A DNA stretch of 64,000 bases from contig JBAIAC010000004.1 of NCBI GenBank assembly GCA_037349315.1, forward strand, positions 41,915,001 to 41,979,000, written 5' to 3'. The notes under the pieces are model-generated. The model searched no databases. It saw only the letters and a program-made list of their open reading frames with translations, and was not told where the DNA came from. Within the stretch, counting starts at the first letter, position 1. Each line of letters starts with the position of its first letter. The translations under genes and the position numbers were made by a program. Source of the stretch: Chelydra serpentina (Eukaryota; Chordata; Testudines; Chelydridae). Below are positions 45,250-57,919 of this stretch, piece after piece.

Positions 45250-47385
45250 ACATGTACTGAAGCTGAACAGAACTGTAGAAAATTGGTAAGGGAAGCAAAG
45301 AGGAATCTTTGGCCAGCAGAGTTAAGGACAATAAGGAGTTTTTTAAATGTATTAGGAACTAAAAGAATCCTGACAATGGTCCATTACTAGATGGAAATGG
45401 TAGAACTGTCAATAATAATGCAAAAACGGCAGAACTGTTCAATAAATATTTCTGTTCTGTGTTTGTGGAAAAAAACAGATTACATAGTCTCATTATACGA
45501 TGATGCTAATACTCTTTCCATTCCACTAGTATCTCTGAAGGATGTTGAACAGAAGCTACTAAAATCAGACATTTTTAAATCAGCAGGTCCAGAAAATTGG
45601 CATCCGAGAGTTTTGAAAGAGCTGACTTAGGAGCTTGCTGGACCATTAATGTTGATTTTCAATAAATCTGGAAGCATTGGGGAAGTTCCAGAAGACTGGA
45701 GAAAAGCTAATGTTGTGCCAGTGTTTAAAAAGGGTCAATGGTATGACCAGGATAATTATAGCCTGTCAACCTGATGTACATCCTGGGCAAGATAATGGAG
45801 CAGCTGATCCAGAACTCAATTACCCTCCTTTTTTGTTAATGTAATTAATGCAAATCAACATGGGTTTATAGAAAATAGATCCTGTCAAACTGACTTGATT
45901 TTTTTTTATGAGATTACAAGTTTGGTTGTTAAAAGTAATAGTGTTGACATAATAAATTTAGACTTCTGTGAGATGTTTGACTTGGTACCACACAGCATTT
46001 TGATTAAAAAACGAGAATGATATAAAAATAATATGACACATTAAATGAATTAAAAACTGGCTACATGATAGGTCTCAAAATCTAATTGTAAATTGTGAAT
46101 CGTCATTGAGTGGGTGTGTTTCCAGAGGGGTCCCAAAGGATCGGTTCATGACATTACATTATTCAATATTTTTATCAATGACCTGGAAAAAAACTTAAAA
46201 CAATCAGTGACAAATTTGCAGATGACACACAAATTGGGGGAGTAATAAATAATGAAGAGGACACGTCACTGATACAGAGCAATCTGGATCACTTGGTAAA
46301 CTGGGTGCAAACAAACAATATGCATTTTAATATGGTTACATGTAAATGTATATATCTAGGAACAAAGAAAGTAGGCCATACTTACAGGATGAAGGACTCT
46401 GTCCTGAGAAACAGTGACTCTGAAAAAAGAACAGGAGTACTTGTGGCACCTTAGAGACTAACAAATTTATTTGAGCATAAGCTTTCGTGGGCTACAGTCC
46501 ACTTCATCGGATGCATAGAATGGAACATATAGTAAGCAGATATTTATACATACAGAGAAACATGAAAAGGTGGAAGTACCCATACTAACTGTAAGAGGCT
46601 AATTAATTAAGAGGAACTATTATCAGCAGGGGAAAAAAACTTTTGAAGTGATAATCAAGAGGGCCCATTTCGGACGGTTGACACAAAGGTGTGAGCATGG
46701 TGGATAATCAGCTAAACATGAGCTCCCATTGTGACATGGTGGCCAAAAGAGCTAATGTGATCCTGGGATGCATAAACAGGGAAATCTCGAGTATGAACAG
46801 AGAGGTTATTTTATCTCTATATTTTGCACTGCTGTGACCGCTGCTGGAATACTGTCCAGTTCTGGTGCCAACCCTTCAAGGAGGATGTTGATAAGTTGGA
46901 GAGGGTTCAGAGAAGAGCCATGAGACTGATTAAAGGATTAGAAAACATCCTTATAGTGGTCAACTGAAGGACCTCAAACTATTTAGCTTAACAAAGAGAA
47001 GTTTAAGGGGTGATTTGATTACAGTCTAAAAGTCTCTATATAGGGAAAAAATATTTAATAATGGTCTCTTCATTCTGGCAGATAAAGATATAACACAATC
47101 CAATAGCTGGAAATTGAACCTAGGCAAACTCATACTGGTAGATGTCCAGTAGATCTATTGTGATGGTCTTAGCACTTTGGTGTATAGAACATTTTTTGAC
47201 ATTGGAAACAGTGTTTTTCCTAGATATTATTCAATTAGAGTAATTAACCATTGGAACAATTTACGTGTAGTCATGGTGGATTCACCATCACTGACAATTT
47301 TAATATAAAGATTGGATGTTTTTCTAATAAATATAATGTAAGAATTATTTTCAGGAAGTTCTGTGGCATGGATTATACAGGAGAT
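45250..47385 (+). mobile_element. CR1/L3-like LINE, decayed, interrupted
   Basis: ORF2 remnants: SLKDVEQKLLKSDIFKSAGP with WHPRVLKEL (45391-45630), then the IVPVYKKG-, FADDTKL-equivalent and LGC-type segments in broken frames (about 45700-46260 and 46700-46940). It is interrupted by the Penelope-like insert at 46429-46694. It ends near ggcatggattatacaggaga, where it meets a second CR1 in the opposite orientation. Confidence 0.85.
46429..46694 (-). mobile_element. Penelope-like retroelement tail inserted in the CR1
   Basis: aaaaaagaacaggagtactt, gtggcaccttagagactaac, gctttcgtgggctacagtcc acttcatcggatgcatagaa, then taagcagatatttatacata and ggaaaaaaacttttgaagtg. On the minus strand the core ccgatga, stem gtggac/gcccac (one mismatch), gaaa is at 46483-46510. 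The longest copy in the window. The CR1 sequence resumes with gcatggtggataatcagcta. Confidence 0.7.
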
Positions 47386-48770
47386 CTCATAGATTTTAAG
47401 ATCAGAAGGTACCATCATGATCATCTAATCTGACCTCCTGCACATTGCAGGCAGGGCCAGCTTTAAGCCGATTCCGCCGATTCCCTGGAATCGGGCCCTG
47501 TGCCCAAGGGGGCCCCCTCTGGGGGGCCCCGCTCCGGTGTTGGGTGTTTTGGGGTTTTTTTTCTGCTCCGCAGAAATCGATTGGTGGTTGGTTTGGTTTT
47601 TTTTGCTTAGATGATCGGCGGCGGGGTCCCGCCGTTGTTATTCACGTGGGGCCCCGCACCCGCTAAAGCCGGCCCTAATTGCAAGCCACAGAATCACCCA
47701 CTCCACTCCTGTAATAGACCCTTAATCTCTGACTGAGTTACTGAAGTCCTCAAATCATGATTTAAAGACTTCAAGTTACAGAGAGTCTTCTGTTTACACT
47801 AGTTTAAACCTGCAAGTGCCATGTGCCCCATGCTACAGGGAAAGGCAAAAAAAACCCAGGGTCTCTGCCAATCTGACCCAGAGGGAAATTCTTTTCTAAC
47901 CCCAAATATGGCAATAGTTGGATCCTGATCATGTTGACAAGACCCACTAGCCAGACACCAGGGAAAGAATTATCTGTAGTAACTCAGAGATCTCCCCATC
48001 TAGTGTCCCATCAGCCGTCATTGAAGATATTTGCATTCCATTGTAGATGGTTCCAGCATACCATCCCTTCAATACATTTATCAAGCTCAGTCTTGAAGCC
48101 AGTTAGGGTTTTTGCCCCCATTGCTCCCCTTGGAAGGCTGTTCCAGAACTTCACTTCTCTGATGGTTAGAAACCGTCATCTAATTTCTAGCCTAAACTTG
48201 ATGTTCAGTTTATATCCATTTGTTCTTGTCTACATTGGTGCTTAACTTAAATAACTCCTCTCCCTCCCTGGTATTTATCCCTGTGATGTATTTATAGAGC
48301 TATCGTGTTTCCCCTCCGCCTTCTTTGGGTTAGGCTAAATAAGCCAAGCTCTTTGAGTCTTATCTCATAAGGGTAGGTTTTCCATTCTTCTGATCATCCT
48401 AGTAGCCCTTCTCTGTACCTGTTCCAGTTTGAATTCATCTTTCTTAAACATGGGAGACCAGAATTGTACACAATATTCTAGATAAGGCCTCACCAGTGCC
48501 TTGAATAATGGTTCTTACACTTCCTTTTCTCTACTGGAAATACCTCGCCTGATGCATCCTAGGACTGCATTAGCCTTTTTCACAGCCGCATCACATTGGC
48601 GGCTCATAGTCATCCTGTGATCAACCAGTAGACCCAGGTCTTTCTTATCCTCTGTCACTTCCAACTGATAAATCCCCAGCTTATAGCAAAAATTCTTGTT
48701 GTTATTCCTAAGTGCATTACTTTTCACTTTGCACTATTAAATTTCAGATTAGATAATTACAATACACCCT
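47386..48770 (-). mobile_element. CR1 LINE 3' part, decayed
   Basis: On the + strand: tagattttaagatcagaagg, accatcatgatcatctaatc tgacctcctgcacattgcag, then after the MITE ccacagaatcacccactcca, gacttcaagttacagagagt and so on to gtgcattacttttcactttg. The minus-strand frame gives the LGLLVDHRMTMSRQCDAAVK and ANAVLGCIRRGIS motifs at 48515-48727. It is 3' to 3' with the preceding LINE. Confidence 0.9.
47452..47677. mobile_element. 226-bp hAT MITE inserted in the CR1
   Basis: Terminal inverted repeats cagggccagctttaa and ctaaagccggcccta, 8-bp target duplication ATTGCAGG (47444-47451) and ATTGCAAG (47678-47685), one mismatch. The neighbouring CR1 text continues across the insertion. The interior is GC-rich, with ggggggccccgctccg and gtggggccccgcaccc pieces. 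Confidence 0.88.
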
Positions 48771-50544
48771 TCTGGCTTTGGAATCTATGAAGCAACAAGA
48801 GATTTCTGTAGCAGTTATATGATATCCATAGATACATTAAATAAATTTATATTAATTGTTGGCTAGATACTTGAAAGTATTAACTATTTTTGTATCAATC
48901 ATTTCTTATTCTCCTTACTTTTATATGGAGTACTTGGACAGGAGGAAGGGTAAACAGAAGGTGTCAAGATGAGGACAGTTACACTAACAGCTAGTGTAAA
49001 ATCCTGCCTCCATTGTAGTCAATGATAGTTTTGCCATTGACTTCAGTGGAGCCAGAATTTAACCCTTGAATTCCACTGATAGCACTGAAAATTTCAAGCT
49101 CATCCTGATCACATGCAATTTCCTCTAATCAGGTATTTGCAACCTTGTGTACAGTTTGTCTAAAATCTTGCAAAGTGAACAGTCATTGATCTCTGTCGTT
49201 GACTGCTGTCGTGCCTGGTATATAAGGAGTTTTCATTATCTTTATTTGGTATATGCAAAATAACACTTAAACTGGATGACACTCTTATTATACGTATATA
49301 TAAATATTGTTTAAAATGGTATGAGATAACTATAATTTTATAAATACTATGTGATCATGTTTTTAAAGACTATAGAATAATGCATATGCAGAAAGGGATA
49401 AATTTATGGTGTTGCAACCCTTGACATTGCTATTTCCTGACTTTTGAGGGCTTATCGATGCAACTTTAATGTTCTTTTAATGTTCTTTTATAACAGAATA
49501 TAGTCCATAATATTTGGAAATGATTCTGTGTATTAGGTTATTGATTACTAAACTAAATTCTTAGTTTAAGAAGAGATGGCTAATTAATATGTTTGTAAAG
49601 TGTTTTGAAAATGAAAGGCACCATAGAGTTCAAAGTATCTATTTAAATTTCAGTATACTGTATCATAGATTGTAAACTTCTCTGATCAGGGATCATATCT
49701 TTGTGTTTGTGAAGCCCAGTGCCTATTGGCACTTAACAAATATTGAATAATATCTAGGAATAACATTGTTTCCAATGTCCAAAAATGTTCTATGAACCAA
49801 AGTGCTAGGGCCATTAAAATAGATCAACTGGACATCTACCAAATTATTACTTATGGGCATATTTATTGTTTGATGCCAAATGAAGATGGCAATGTTATCA
49901 AAAGTAAATTTATAAGTATTATGTGGAACTGTCATGTAAATAGCTCCCTTTTTGGAATGAAGTCCTTGAAACCATTTTGGACAAAGATACAACAGATGTG
50001 TAATAGGATACGCTGGGACAAACTCTCTGTTGATGTGACTGGATAGCTCCACGGACTTCAATGCAGTTTTACCTATGTATACCAGCAGAGAATTTAGCCC
50101 ACCCATTTGAATAAGATGGAAATGAGGTGGCTCCAAAAAGCAAAACTAATAATCATAAGAATTATACCAATAACTGTAAAGCCAAAACTACACCACATAC
50201 TGATTTATGAACTCCTGCCCTATTGAACAGAGTGGAATTTAATACTCCCTTTAATAATATGAGCATATATGATCTTATGTGGAAATCCTTCTTGATTTGG
50301 CATTCGGAAGTCTAGTGCTTGCCAGTCACATTTGTTCATATCTTCCATTTGTGTTGAGATTTGAGTACTGTTGGCAGAAATCAAGATTATTTTGGTTAGT
50401 TGGCACCATAGAGGTTGTGTTTTTCTTCATCCTTCTTCTTTTCTGTGGTTAGCAGAGATTAGACATGATATTTTATTTATCTGACATATTTTTTTCAGGT
50501 GCAGTTCCTACACTGCATCAGGGCATAGGCATTTTTTGGTTAAG
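48771..50544. other. TNFRSF19 last intron, old-repeat trace near 48990-49070
   Basis: aaatcctgcctccattgtag and ttgacttcagtggagccaga resemble a common, ancient sauropsid repeat. Otherwise nothing is recognised. The overlapping open frames at 49723-50136 are not gene-like. Confidence 0.45.
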
Positions 50545-50815
50545 ACAACTTAATAACGTTTGGGGAAGACAGTGCAGTCTTCTGGACAGACCACTGAACT
50601 GGTGGTGAGACCTGAGCTGTAATTCCAGACCTGCCACTGACCTTGGGAAAGTCATTCCTATTCATCCTTTTCCCCTTGCACCCTTTGTCTGCCTAGTCTG
50701 TTTACACTGCATGTTCTTTGGGGAGGGACTGCCTTTTAGTATGTGTTTGAGCACTAAGCAAAATGGGGCTCCAATCTTGGTTGGGTCTCTGGGCGCTATT
50801 GCAATGCAAATAAAT
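50545..50815 (+). mobile_element. MIR-like (amniote CORE-SINE) fragment
   Basis: gacagtgcagtcttctggac, then gagctgtaattccagacctg ccactgaccttgggaaagtc, ttctttggggagggactgcc and aaaatggggctccaatcttg. The order matches an amniote MIR-type SINE with its LINE-like 3' tail. Confidence 0.7.
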
Positions 50816-51068
50816 GATCATTAGAATAAAATCATTTCAAATAAGAGTGATTTTTAACAGAGTTTGGAATTGTGTGATTGTACGGTTAAATTTACAAATG
50901 AATGTATTTAGGACATGTCAGTTCTTGCCTGCTTTAGTGATTTGTTTTGTTGTTTTTACAATAGGTGACTGTAAAATCAGCAATATGTTTTTAACATTTT
51001 ATTATGTATAGAAGTACATACAGCTTTTATGTGATTTTGTGTAACCACTGTTGTGTCACTTTCTTTAG
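50816..51068. other. End of the last TNFRSF19 intron
   Basis: Ends in the acceptor tcactttctttag before 51069. No coding signal. Confidence 0.6.
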
Positions 51069-51319
51069 GAAGCCAAAAGGAGTTTTTCTGCCAGCACTAG
51101 AACTGAATGCTACCCTAATGCCTGTCTGTTAATGCTTGTGAATTAAACACAGCCTGGTCCTCAGTGTTACATGGTTACAGAAACAGCAGAAATAAATTGG
51201 ACCTTTCAGGAAGTTGCATCTGAGCCATAGCAGCTGTAAACTGAAACGTCAAGGAGCAACTTGAGAGAAGACTGAGGTGGATTAATGCTATCAAAAAAAT
51301 TTGCTGTAGTTCAATAGGA

Positions 51320-51405
51320 ATTATTATGGGGAAGTTCTCTGGCTTGTGTTATACAGGTCAGAGCAGATGATCACAATGGTCCCTTCTGGCCTTGGAATCT
51401 GTTGT
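51320..51405 (+). mobile_element. CR1 3'-tail fragment in the TNFRSF19 3' UTR
   Basis: aattattatggggaagttct, ggcttgtgttatacaggtca, atgatcacaatggtcccttc tggccttggaatctg. This is the consensus CR1-like tail with moderate divergence. Confidence 0.8.
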
Positions 51406-53543
51406 TGTACTTTGCATCTCTTATAAACAACAACCTTCTGTGCCTCAAAGGTGCCTGAAAAGCCTAAGATTCTGTAAATATAACAAAATGCATTACATTA
51501 GTGTGTTTATACTGATCTGTTAAACATGGCTACAAATGACAGAAGATGTGCGGCAGAAGTTTGCCAGTTACTCTGTTTGCAAAATTAATCATGTATTCGG
51601 AATTTGCCCTGGCTAGATGTAATGTTAATTCACAATTTCTTCTGTAGAATGAGTTAAAAAATTAACACTTCTATTTATGTGATGATCATCTATTGATAAA
51701 ATGAAGCTTTTATTATGTGTTACACTTTAGCCATTAAGCTACTCTTGGGAACTAGGCAATTAGCATGTTACAAAAAACATCACACTTCTTTTTAAACCAG
51801 GAGATTTGCCTTAATTTAGATTTAGATTTATAAAGATCAGCCTCATAGGGCTTTTTGTATTTGTTGTTTGGTATGTTCAATATGTGGAAGGGTCAGCATA
51901 TTGGACTTGTTATATCATGTACTTTTTAGATGTTGAAATAATTTTTGTAATAAATGGTCATGTCAGATTACAGTAACATACCATGAAAGTATTCATATAA
52001 GTGAGAGCTAAACTATAACTATAGTCATGGATGAGTTTCAGGGGTCATATCATGGTGACCTAGTCCCTTTTCTTCTACTGGTTCATTTTTTTAATTTCAT
52101 CCAAGCCACTGTCCTCTCCTCATTTTAATACTTTTAAAAATTCACTTCTTCCACAGTGCCCACTGAGAAGCAAGTTCACAATAATTATTTAAACATATAC
52201 CTTAATTGAACCATCAAGTTATGCACATGATTAAATTAAGTTAAACATGTCATCTTACTACTGTAACTTCTGTTGTTCCTCTCCCTGAAATACTAGAGAA
52301 TGACTTAGCCCCAACTTTGCATCTTACATTAGGGTTTGAACTGTACACACTTTCAACCAGGTACAGTGCTTACTACCAGTAGTCCCAGTGAACTGCACTA
52401 AGAACTACATTCAGCAGGATTGAGTTGTGAGATTTTGAACTCTTCTTATAAATGTACTATAAACCACCCAGTGTGGTCTTGGCACAATAAAAGTAATCAG
52501 CAAAATATTGTAGATTTGCAATAAATGTTCCTTCTTGGTGCAAGTGGATTTATCAGTATCTACACTGCCATGCAAACATTCAGTTTCTTTAAAGGAAAAA
52601 CTCTTGCTGATGACACGCACCAACTGAAGTTTGGACCGGCAAAAATTATATGCAGTGTTGAATGCCAAAGCAACAAGATGCTTTGGCAAAATACAATGGG
52701 ACTACTTGTGTGAGTAAGAGCTACTCATGATGAGTAAGAGTTCCAGAAAATGGCATAGGGTTACTGATGAAATCATTTGTATGAATACAGTAAATGCTAC
52801 TATATGTTCACTGATTTACTGTGCTACACACACAGTTGTGCCTGCAGTACAGTTGTTAATCTACATACTTGCTAAAGATTTATTCAGACCAGAAAACTGT
52901 GGTTCAGAATTCCTTTTGTTACTTTCATACATTAGTAATATTTTGATTTTCTCTATCTACTATCCCTGCATGAACACACATTTGTTTTTGTATATATTGT
53001 GTAAAGAGAAAAATCCAATATGCATTTCATTATATTGCAAAATATTGTTAGAATAGGTGTGGAGAATAAAATTTTTGCCATCAGGAATTCCTTTTAAAAT
53101 GATACTGAAACTTTGCCAGAATCTTTCACCAATAAGTATGTTTCCCATTGGAATTTACACTTCGATCATTTTTGTCCAGCAGCTATATATAAAGTTCCTC
53201 TAAAAGAGAGACCTATAGATTAAGAGCAAATTGTAAATAAAAAAAAATCAAAACAAAAATAAACCAACACCACACACCAAAATACTGCAGAATAAGTCTC
53301 TTTAAATATATATGTATATTGTGTATATATTTTTGAATAGTTTTTCTTAATTTAACCAAATTGATCTTGTTTATATTGTATATGCAAGCAACGTATATGC
53401 CAATAGAAAACAAATACCAACACATTTAGACAGTGTGCGTAACATAGTTTTTTCAGTCCTGTTTTGCATATTTGACTTTTTTTAAAAAAATCTGTAAATT
53501 ATAATCTTGTGTAAATTGTTTTGTAATCCTTTTTCTATTTGTG

Positions 53544-53549
53544 AATAAA
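53544..53549 (+). terminator. TNFRSF19: Polyadenylation signal AATAAA for TNFRSF19
   Basis: tttgtgaataaactgttaca. First strong AATAAA after which no further transcript-like sequence is seen; other AATAAA hexamers lie upstream, for example near 52486-52491. Confidence 0.55.
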
Positions 53550-53565
53550 CTGTTACATGAATTGT

Positions 53566-53943
53566 TCTTCATTTATTGATTTCAACCAGTGAATACTACT
53601 CATTACTATAATGATGGACCATATCAGGCCATAATCTTTTAAACAGATTTCCCCACTGATTTGAGTAGAGTGCTACTTTAAAAAATGGCATAATCTGCCT
53701 CAATATAATTTCAGGTACATGTCACTTCAAATTAGAATTATTAATTCTCCAAGTTGTGGGAGCTTGAAGATATCACCCATTGAAGGCATAATGCTTCAAA
53801 TTGGGTATTGGTCCCAAGTGGAGAGAGAATCATTTGGTGAGCTCAACACGTTGATTTTGTAGTGTAACCTGTTTACAATTAAATCCAAATACTTCATAGA
53901 GTTGGCCGTGATATTTAAGGGAATCCCAACACATTTACATGAG
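53566..53943. other. Non-coding DNA after TNFRSF19, nothing recognised
   Basis: AT-rich. No repeat or gene. Confidence 0.5.
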
Positions 53944-54045
53944 CGTTAGGGACTGTTCTGGAAAGTAGTGACTCAGAAAAGGACTTAGAGGTCATGTTAG
54001 ATAACCAACTGAACATGAACTTGCAGTTGTGATGCCCTTGCCAAT
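53944..54045 (+). mobile_element. CR1/L3-like LINE internal fragment
   Basis: gttctggaaagtagtgactc agaaaaggacttagaggtca tgttagataaccaactgaac atgaacttgcag. Matches the cagtgactctgaaaa...ggataatcagctaaacatga segment of the element at 45250-47385. Confidence 0.75.
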
Positions 54046-54802
54046 TTATCAGCATCCTTATAGTAAAGTCAAGCGTTGGGATATTGGGAAGTCCAGTGAG
54101 ATGATTTTGACCCATAACCAAGCTCAAAACTGAAACTCATTTTTAAACTTAAATAAAGCATGGTGTGGGGAGATCTTATAAAGCTGCTTCTTGAAAAGCC
54201 TATTCAGTAGAGCTAAAGTAGCGCCAGCCTGCTTGTGTTGGGGGGTCCATCTAGAGTTGCCAATATCTAAAGTTGTTTTCAATGGCTAATCTCCAAATAA
54301 ATTGGGAGTGGCTATGTCCACACCCTCAGAGGTGATTTGGTAATTCTGGTAAAATTAATTTAGTCCTGTCTCATTTACTGCTGTTATTTTCTCCAGTCAC
54401 TTAACTGTACTCCAGTGCAGCCAACAAACTTCCACGTGCTCATAAGAGCCATGTCATCCCTTTCAGCCAGACTTAGTCGTCTATTAAAGTTGCAAACAAA
54501 ATGCATTAGCATTTACAAGCATGCATGCGCATACATACAAACCACCATCCTAAAAGGTGTGTGTTTACTTGCTTTTTTGTCTTTAATTTCTTTTATTCCT
54601 TTTTTCCTCTCCTGCCATTTAATACCATTCTACCCCCTCATTTCTCTAGTTGTCTTTATTATTTGTCTGTCTTTCTCTTACCCTGAATTTCCATTTCTTT
54701 CTTTGAAAAGCAGTGCCTCCTTTCTTCAGTCCTTCCCCTTCCTCATTCTGTTGTCCCACCCCTTCCTTTGCTTTAGCGAGTGTCTGTTCTCTTACTCTGT
54801 GT
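54046..54802. other. Non-coding stretch; pyrimidine-rich at about 54560-54790
   Basis: A long C/T-rich run (cttttttgtctttaatttct and similar) gives overlapping open frames without gene character. Confidence 0.5.
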
Positions 54803-54810
54803 AGGATGCA

Positions 54811-55113
54811 CAGGGCCAATCAGAGGGGGGGCCAGGAGGGCCATTTGGCCTGGGCCTCAAGCTCAAAGGGGGCCTCAGATTTAGACACTTGTTAATTTTT
54901 TGGCATTTGATAAGTTTCACAACTTGTTGTTATGTGCATCCCTATTGGCCCAGAAAAGCATTTGTTAAATAAAAAATTATTCCAATTATGTCTCAACTCT
55001 TTTTTTGGTGCCTTATTGTCTTTTCATGTGTCGTTATTTTTCATTTTTATTATGGCAAGGGACCTCAAAAGCTGGAATTGGCCCAGGCCTCTCTGGACCA
55101 CTGAGAGGGCCTG
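54811..55113. mobile_element. hAT MITE with perfect 8-bp target duplication
   Basis: Ends cagggccaatcagaggg and cactgagagggcctg are inverted. Target duplication AGGATGCA at 54803-54810 and 55114-55121. The subterminal zones cctgggcctcaagctcaaag and gaattggcccaggcctct are also inverted. 303 bp, non-coding. Confidence 0.9.
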
Positions 55114-55121
55114 AGGATGCA

Positions 55122-56210
55122 GTTTCTGAATGTGGGGCACATTCTGCGTCGCAACATGCCACTGCAGTCCCCTGCCTCAGTTTCCCTCTGTGTTTTGGGA
55201 ATACATCTACTCACACCCAACGTCTTCAGAACACTAAACCCTCTTCTAGGTCTAATTTACTGCACAGCTGCCATCTCCCAAAAAAGAACCTACCCTTTGC
55301 CTCCCCCACTCAGATTCAGGGCTGTACAGTCCTCCTTTTTTGGGACTGTGGCTTTCCCAGCCTACAAACTCTTCCTTTACAGTCAGGGTTCACACAGTCC
55401 TTCCTTCTCTGGGCTGGGTGATTCAAGTCATGTCCACCCTAACCTGCAGCTCTCCCATTAAGTTCAAGGTTTTCACAGCCCTTCTGGGGACTGTGACCTG
55501 GCTGATTTCTTCCTCAAAGCATCCACTCCTTTACTGGGCTTGGAGTTTTCTTCTTAATTTACCCATCCAATCATCTGCCCACTGATGCTTCCTGGGTGGG
55601 ACTAATAACCAAAACATGCTGTCTGGACAGTGAGGGAGTGGGGAGCCTTGCCCGCCTTGTCTACAAGGTTCCTGGTCTTGGGCCCTTAACAGAACAGTGG
55701 CCTGGGTTTTCCTAACCCTGCCCCCTCCCAGACACTAACTATTCCTTGGACCATCTTTCTCAGCCAATGTCCATGCTGTGTATTCCCTTGGCCTTCGTTC
55801 ACCGTCTCCGGACACCTGAAGCAAGGTAACTGGCCTCCCAGACTGCCTCCTCAGGCTCTAAAAGGCCAGTACCTTGTTATACTCCTCTTGGTCTGTCCTG
55901 TCTTTTTGGGTGTTTACATTCTCATTTCTCTGCCCCTGCCCCTTCCTTTTGTTTGCCCCTGTATTCAGTCCTCTCCCTAGCTCAGGGATGCAATCGCCTT
56001 CCCCCCCTACACATCCCTCCCCCAATATCTATTCCTGAGTCCTCCATTACCACTAACAAAATAAAAGGGAGGAGACCTCATCTTGCCCTTCTCTCCCTCC
56101 TGAATACAGTGGCTGCTGCTGTTAATGATGAGCTGGACAATAGTTCCTGGCTACATTTGCCATCCACACAGGCTTATGATTTTTTCCCCAATCTGAAAAT
56201 CTCCACTGGG
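55122..56210. other. C/T-rich non-coding stretch, unclassified
   Basis: Contains overlapping open frames and terms such as ctgcctcagtttccctctgt. It could be LTR-like repeat DNA, but no ends, primer site or protein motif were found. Confidence 0.35.
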
Positions 56211-56499
56211 TCTTCTTTGAGTGCTGGTCCCTATGTGTATTCCACATGTAGGTGCGCATGTGCCCCATGTGCCTGAGTCTGGAAATGCTTCAAATCCATG
56301 GCTATTGACCAGCAGATGCACAGTCACCCCCTTTGTGCTCCTGACAGAGGGTATAAGAGGCAATGTGGGGCGATGGCTCTCCAGTTCCTTCTCACTGCTT
56401 CAAGGCCTGAGTCAGAAGCGTGTCCTCCTTCCCTCTGTGCATAACCTGTAAAGTAAAATCTTGGTAAACACTTTTTATAGCTTAGGTTGGTAGTTAGAG

Positions 56500-57770
56500 T
56501 TAGGTTATATAGTATAGAAGCATTCCCCTCCTTGATAATTGATGGCCATGCGCCCCGCTCATGGGACTATGCCTATGGGGCATGGGACTAGGCCCCAAGT
56601 CCTCGGATTGAAGAACTGTGTCTCCTGCCCTCGCTCCTTCTCCATCAGGGACAAGCATCAACAGTGCCGGTCTTTCCAAATCCTTCCCACCCAGAATGCA
56701 AGAGGCCTGAGAGCTCTGATTGAAAGTTTCCTGATGGAGGCAGCTATGAGGCCCTGCTCTGATCCGGCCTGGGGAGATTCCCCCTCCTTCCATACCTGCA
56801 CATCTGCCTGAGCCAACCAGTAGTGCCCTCCAAGTATGTGCCTTGGCATGGAGCCTCAAACACCCAAGCCCAAGGTCTCTGCCCACGGCGCTCCCCATGA
56901 GTGTAAGGGACAAGCTCATGGGCATCAGGGCAGAGCCCCACAGCAAAAATGCATTCCCTCCCCAAACGGATCTAGGTCAGCTAAGACATCCTGGATGGAA
57001 CCAATGGAAAAACCCCCAAGTGGAGGGCAAGGCACACTAAAAGAAGCCTCCTCCAATGACTGCAGTACTGAAGCAGAAAGAGGGATGTTCACCAGCACCA
57101 TCATGAGTGCGGGGCCGGGTTCATTGTCTGTGCTGCCTCGTTCACACTGCAACTTTTGTTTTCCCATCCTGCCCTGCCCCTAGCTTGTGGATGGTACAGA
57201 CAATTATGGAAAGAGCTTGGTCACACTACCAGAAATCCACCCCGACAAATAAGGGCTCAAAGAGACTAGGAAGGTCTTCCCTTCAGCAGGTCTCCAGTTT
57301 CATATAACTAATTACCAGACTTTAGTAACAAAATACAGTTTTAACACATATGCCAGGCTTGTGGACTTTAGAGACAAATTTCCCATGGAAGACCGAGCCC
57401 AGTTAAAGTCCCTTATGGACGAGGGGAAGTTAGTAGCAAAGGTGGTTCTCCAGGCTGTGGCAGAGTCTGCAGATACAGCATCCAGAACTCTGACATAGGA
57501 CTGGTCATGCAAAGGGACTTGTGGCTCCAGTCGTTGGCCTTTCCTAGAGAGATCCAAAATGCCATCCAAGACCTCCCTTTCAACAAGTCTAAACATTTTA
57601 ATGAAAAGATGGATGAGTCCCTACACTCTCTCAAGGACTCCACATCCCTGGGGATTTACACTCCAGCCCCCAGGAGAAAACACCAGAGCCTGCCCTTTAG
57701 GCTACAACCACCCCCTTTACACTCTCCATTTTACCAGCATCCAGCTGAGCCTCCGCGCAAATGACAGATA
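56500..57770 (+). pseudogene. DIRS gag-like region, broken
   Basis: 56539-56811 reads NCVSCPRSFSIRDKHQQC, a short Cys/His-containing motif commonly met in the gag region of turtle DIRS copies. Later pieces include FNKSKHFNEKMDESLHSLKD (about 57570-57640) and SLGIYTPAPRRKHQ. Several stops and frameshifts occur. Function in particle formation is family-level inference. Confidence 0.6.
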
Positions 57771-57919
57771 ATTCAGAGATCCCGCTTCTCGGCTCCCTCT
57801 ACTGCTACAAACTCTACTGCCAGTTGCTCCCAACTGCAGGCCAAGGGCCATTTTTTCCATGCAGGTCAAGATCTGTATACCAGCCACTGACTGATGCCAC
57901 TTACTTCTTCCCCTGTCAC

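Larger units (their letters stand above)
51069..53565 (+). other. TNFRSF19: TNFRSF19 probable final exon, untranslated (3' UTR)
   Basis: A good acceptor (ctttctttag) is followed by GAAGCCAAAAGGAG. In the mammalian gene one isoform ends with two codons (Glu-Ala) from its last exon, and this GAAGCC is compatible with that exon. In this window the stop lies in the previous exon, so the whole exon would be untranslated. A polyA signal AATAAA is at 53544-53549, with cleavage expected about 15-25 bases later. The 2.5-kb length fits a long 3' UTR. No coding frame is apparent. It contains a CR1 tail piece at 51320-51405 and a T-rich low-complexity zone at about 53220-53500. The exon is inferred, not proven. 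Confidence 0.65.

Noticed and set aside
54415..55585. Overlapping open frames up to 138 codons
   Set aside because: Pyrimidine-rich low-complexity DNA and a MITE; no motif, no splice structure.
56500..57596. Minus-strand open frames opposite the DIRS gag-like region
   Set aside because: No known motif; the sense strand explains the sequence as DIRS.
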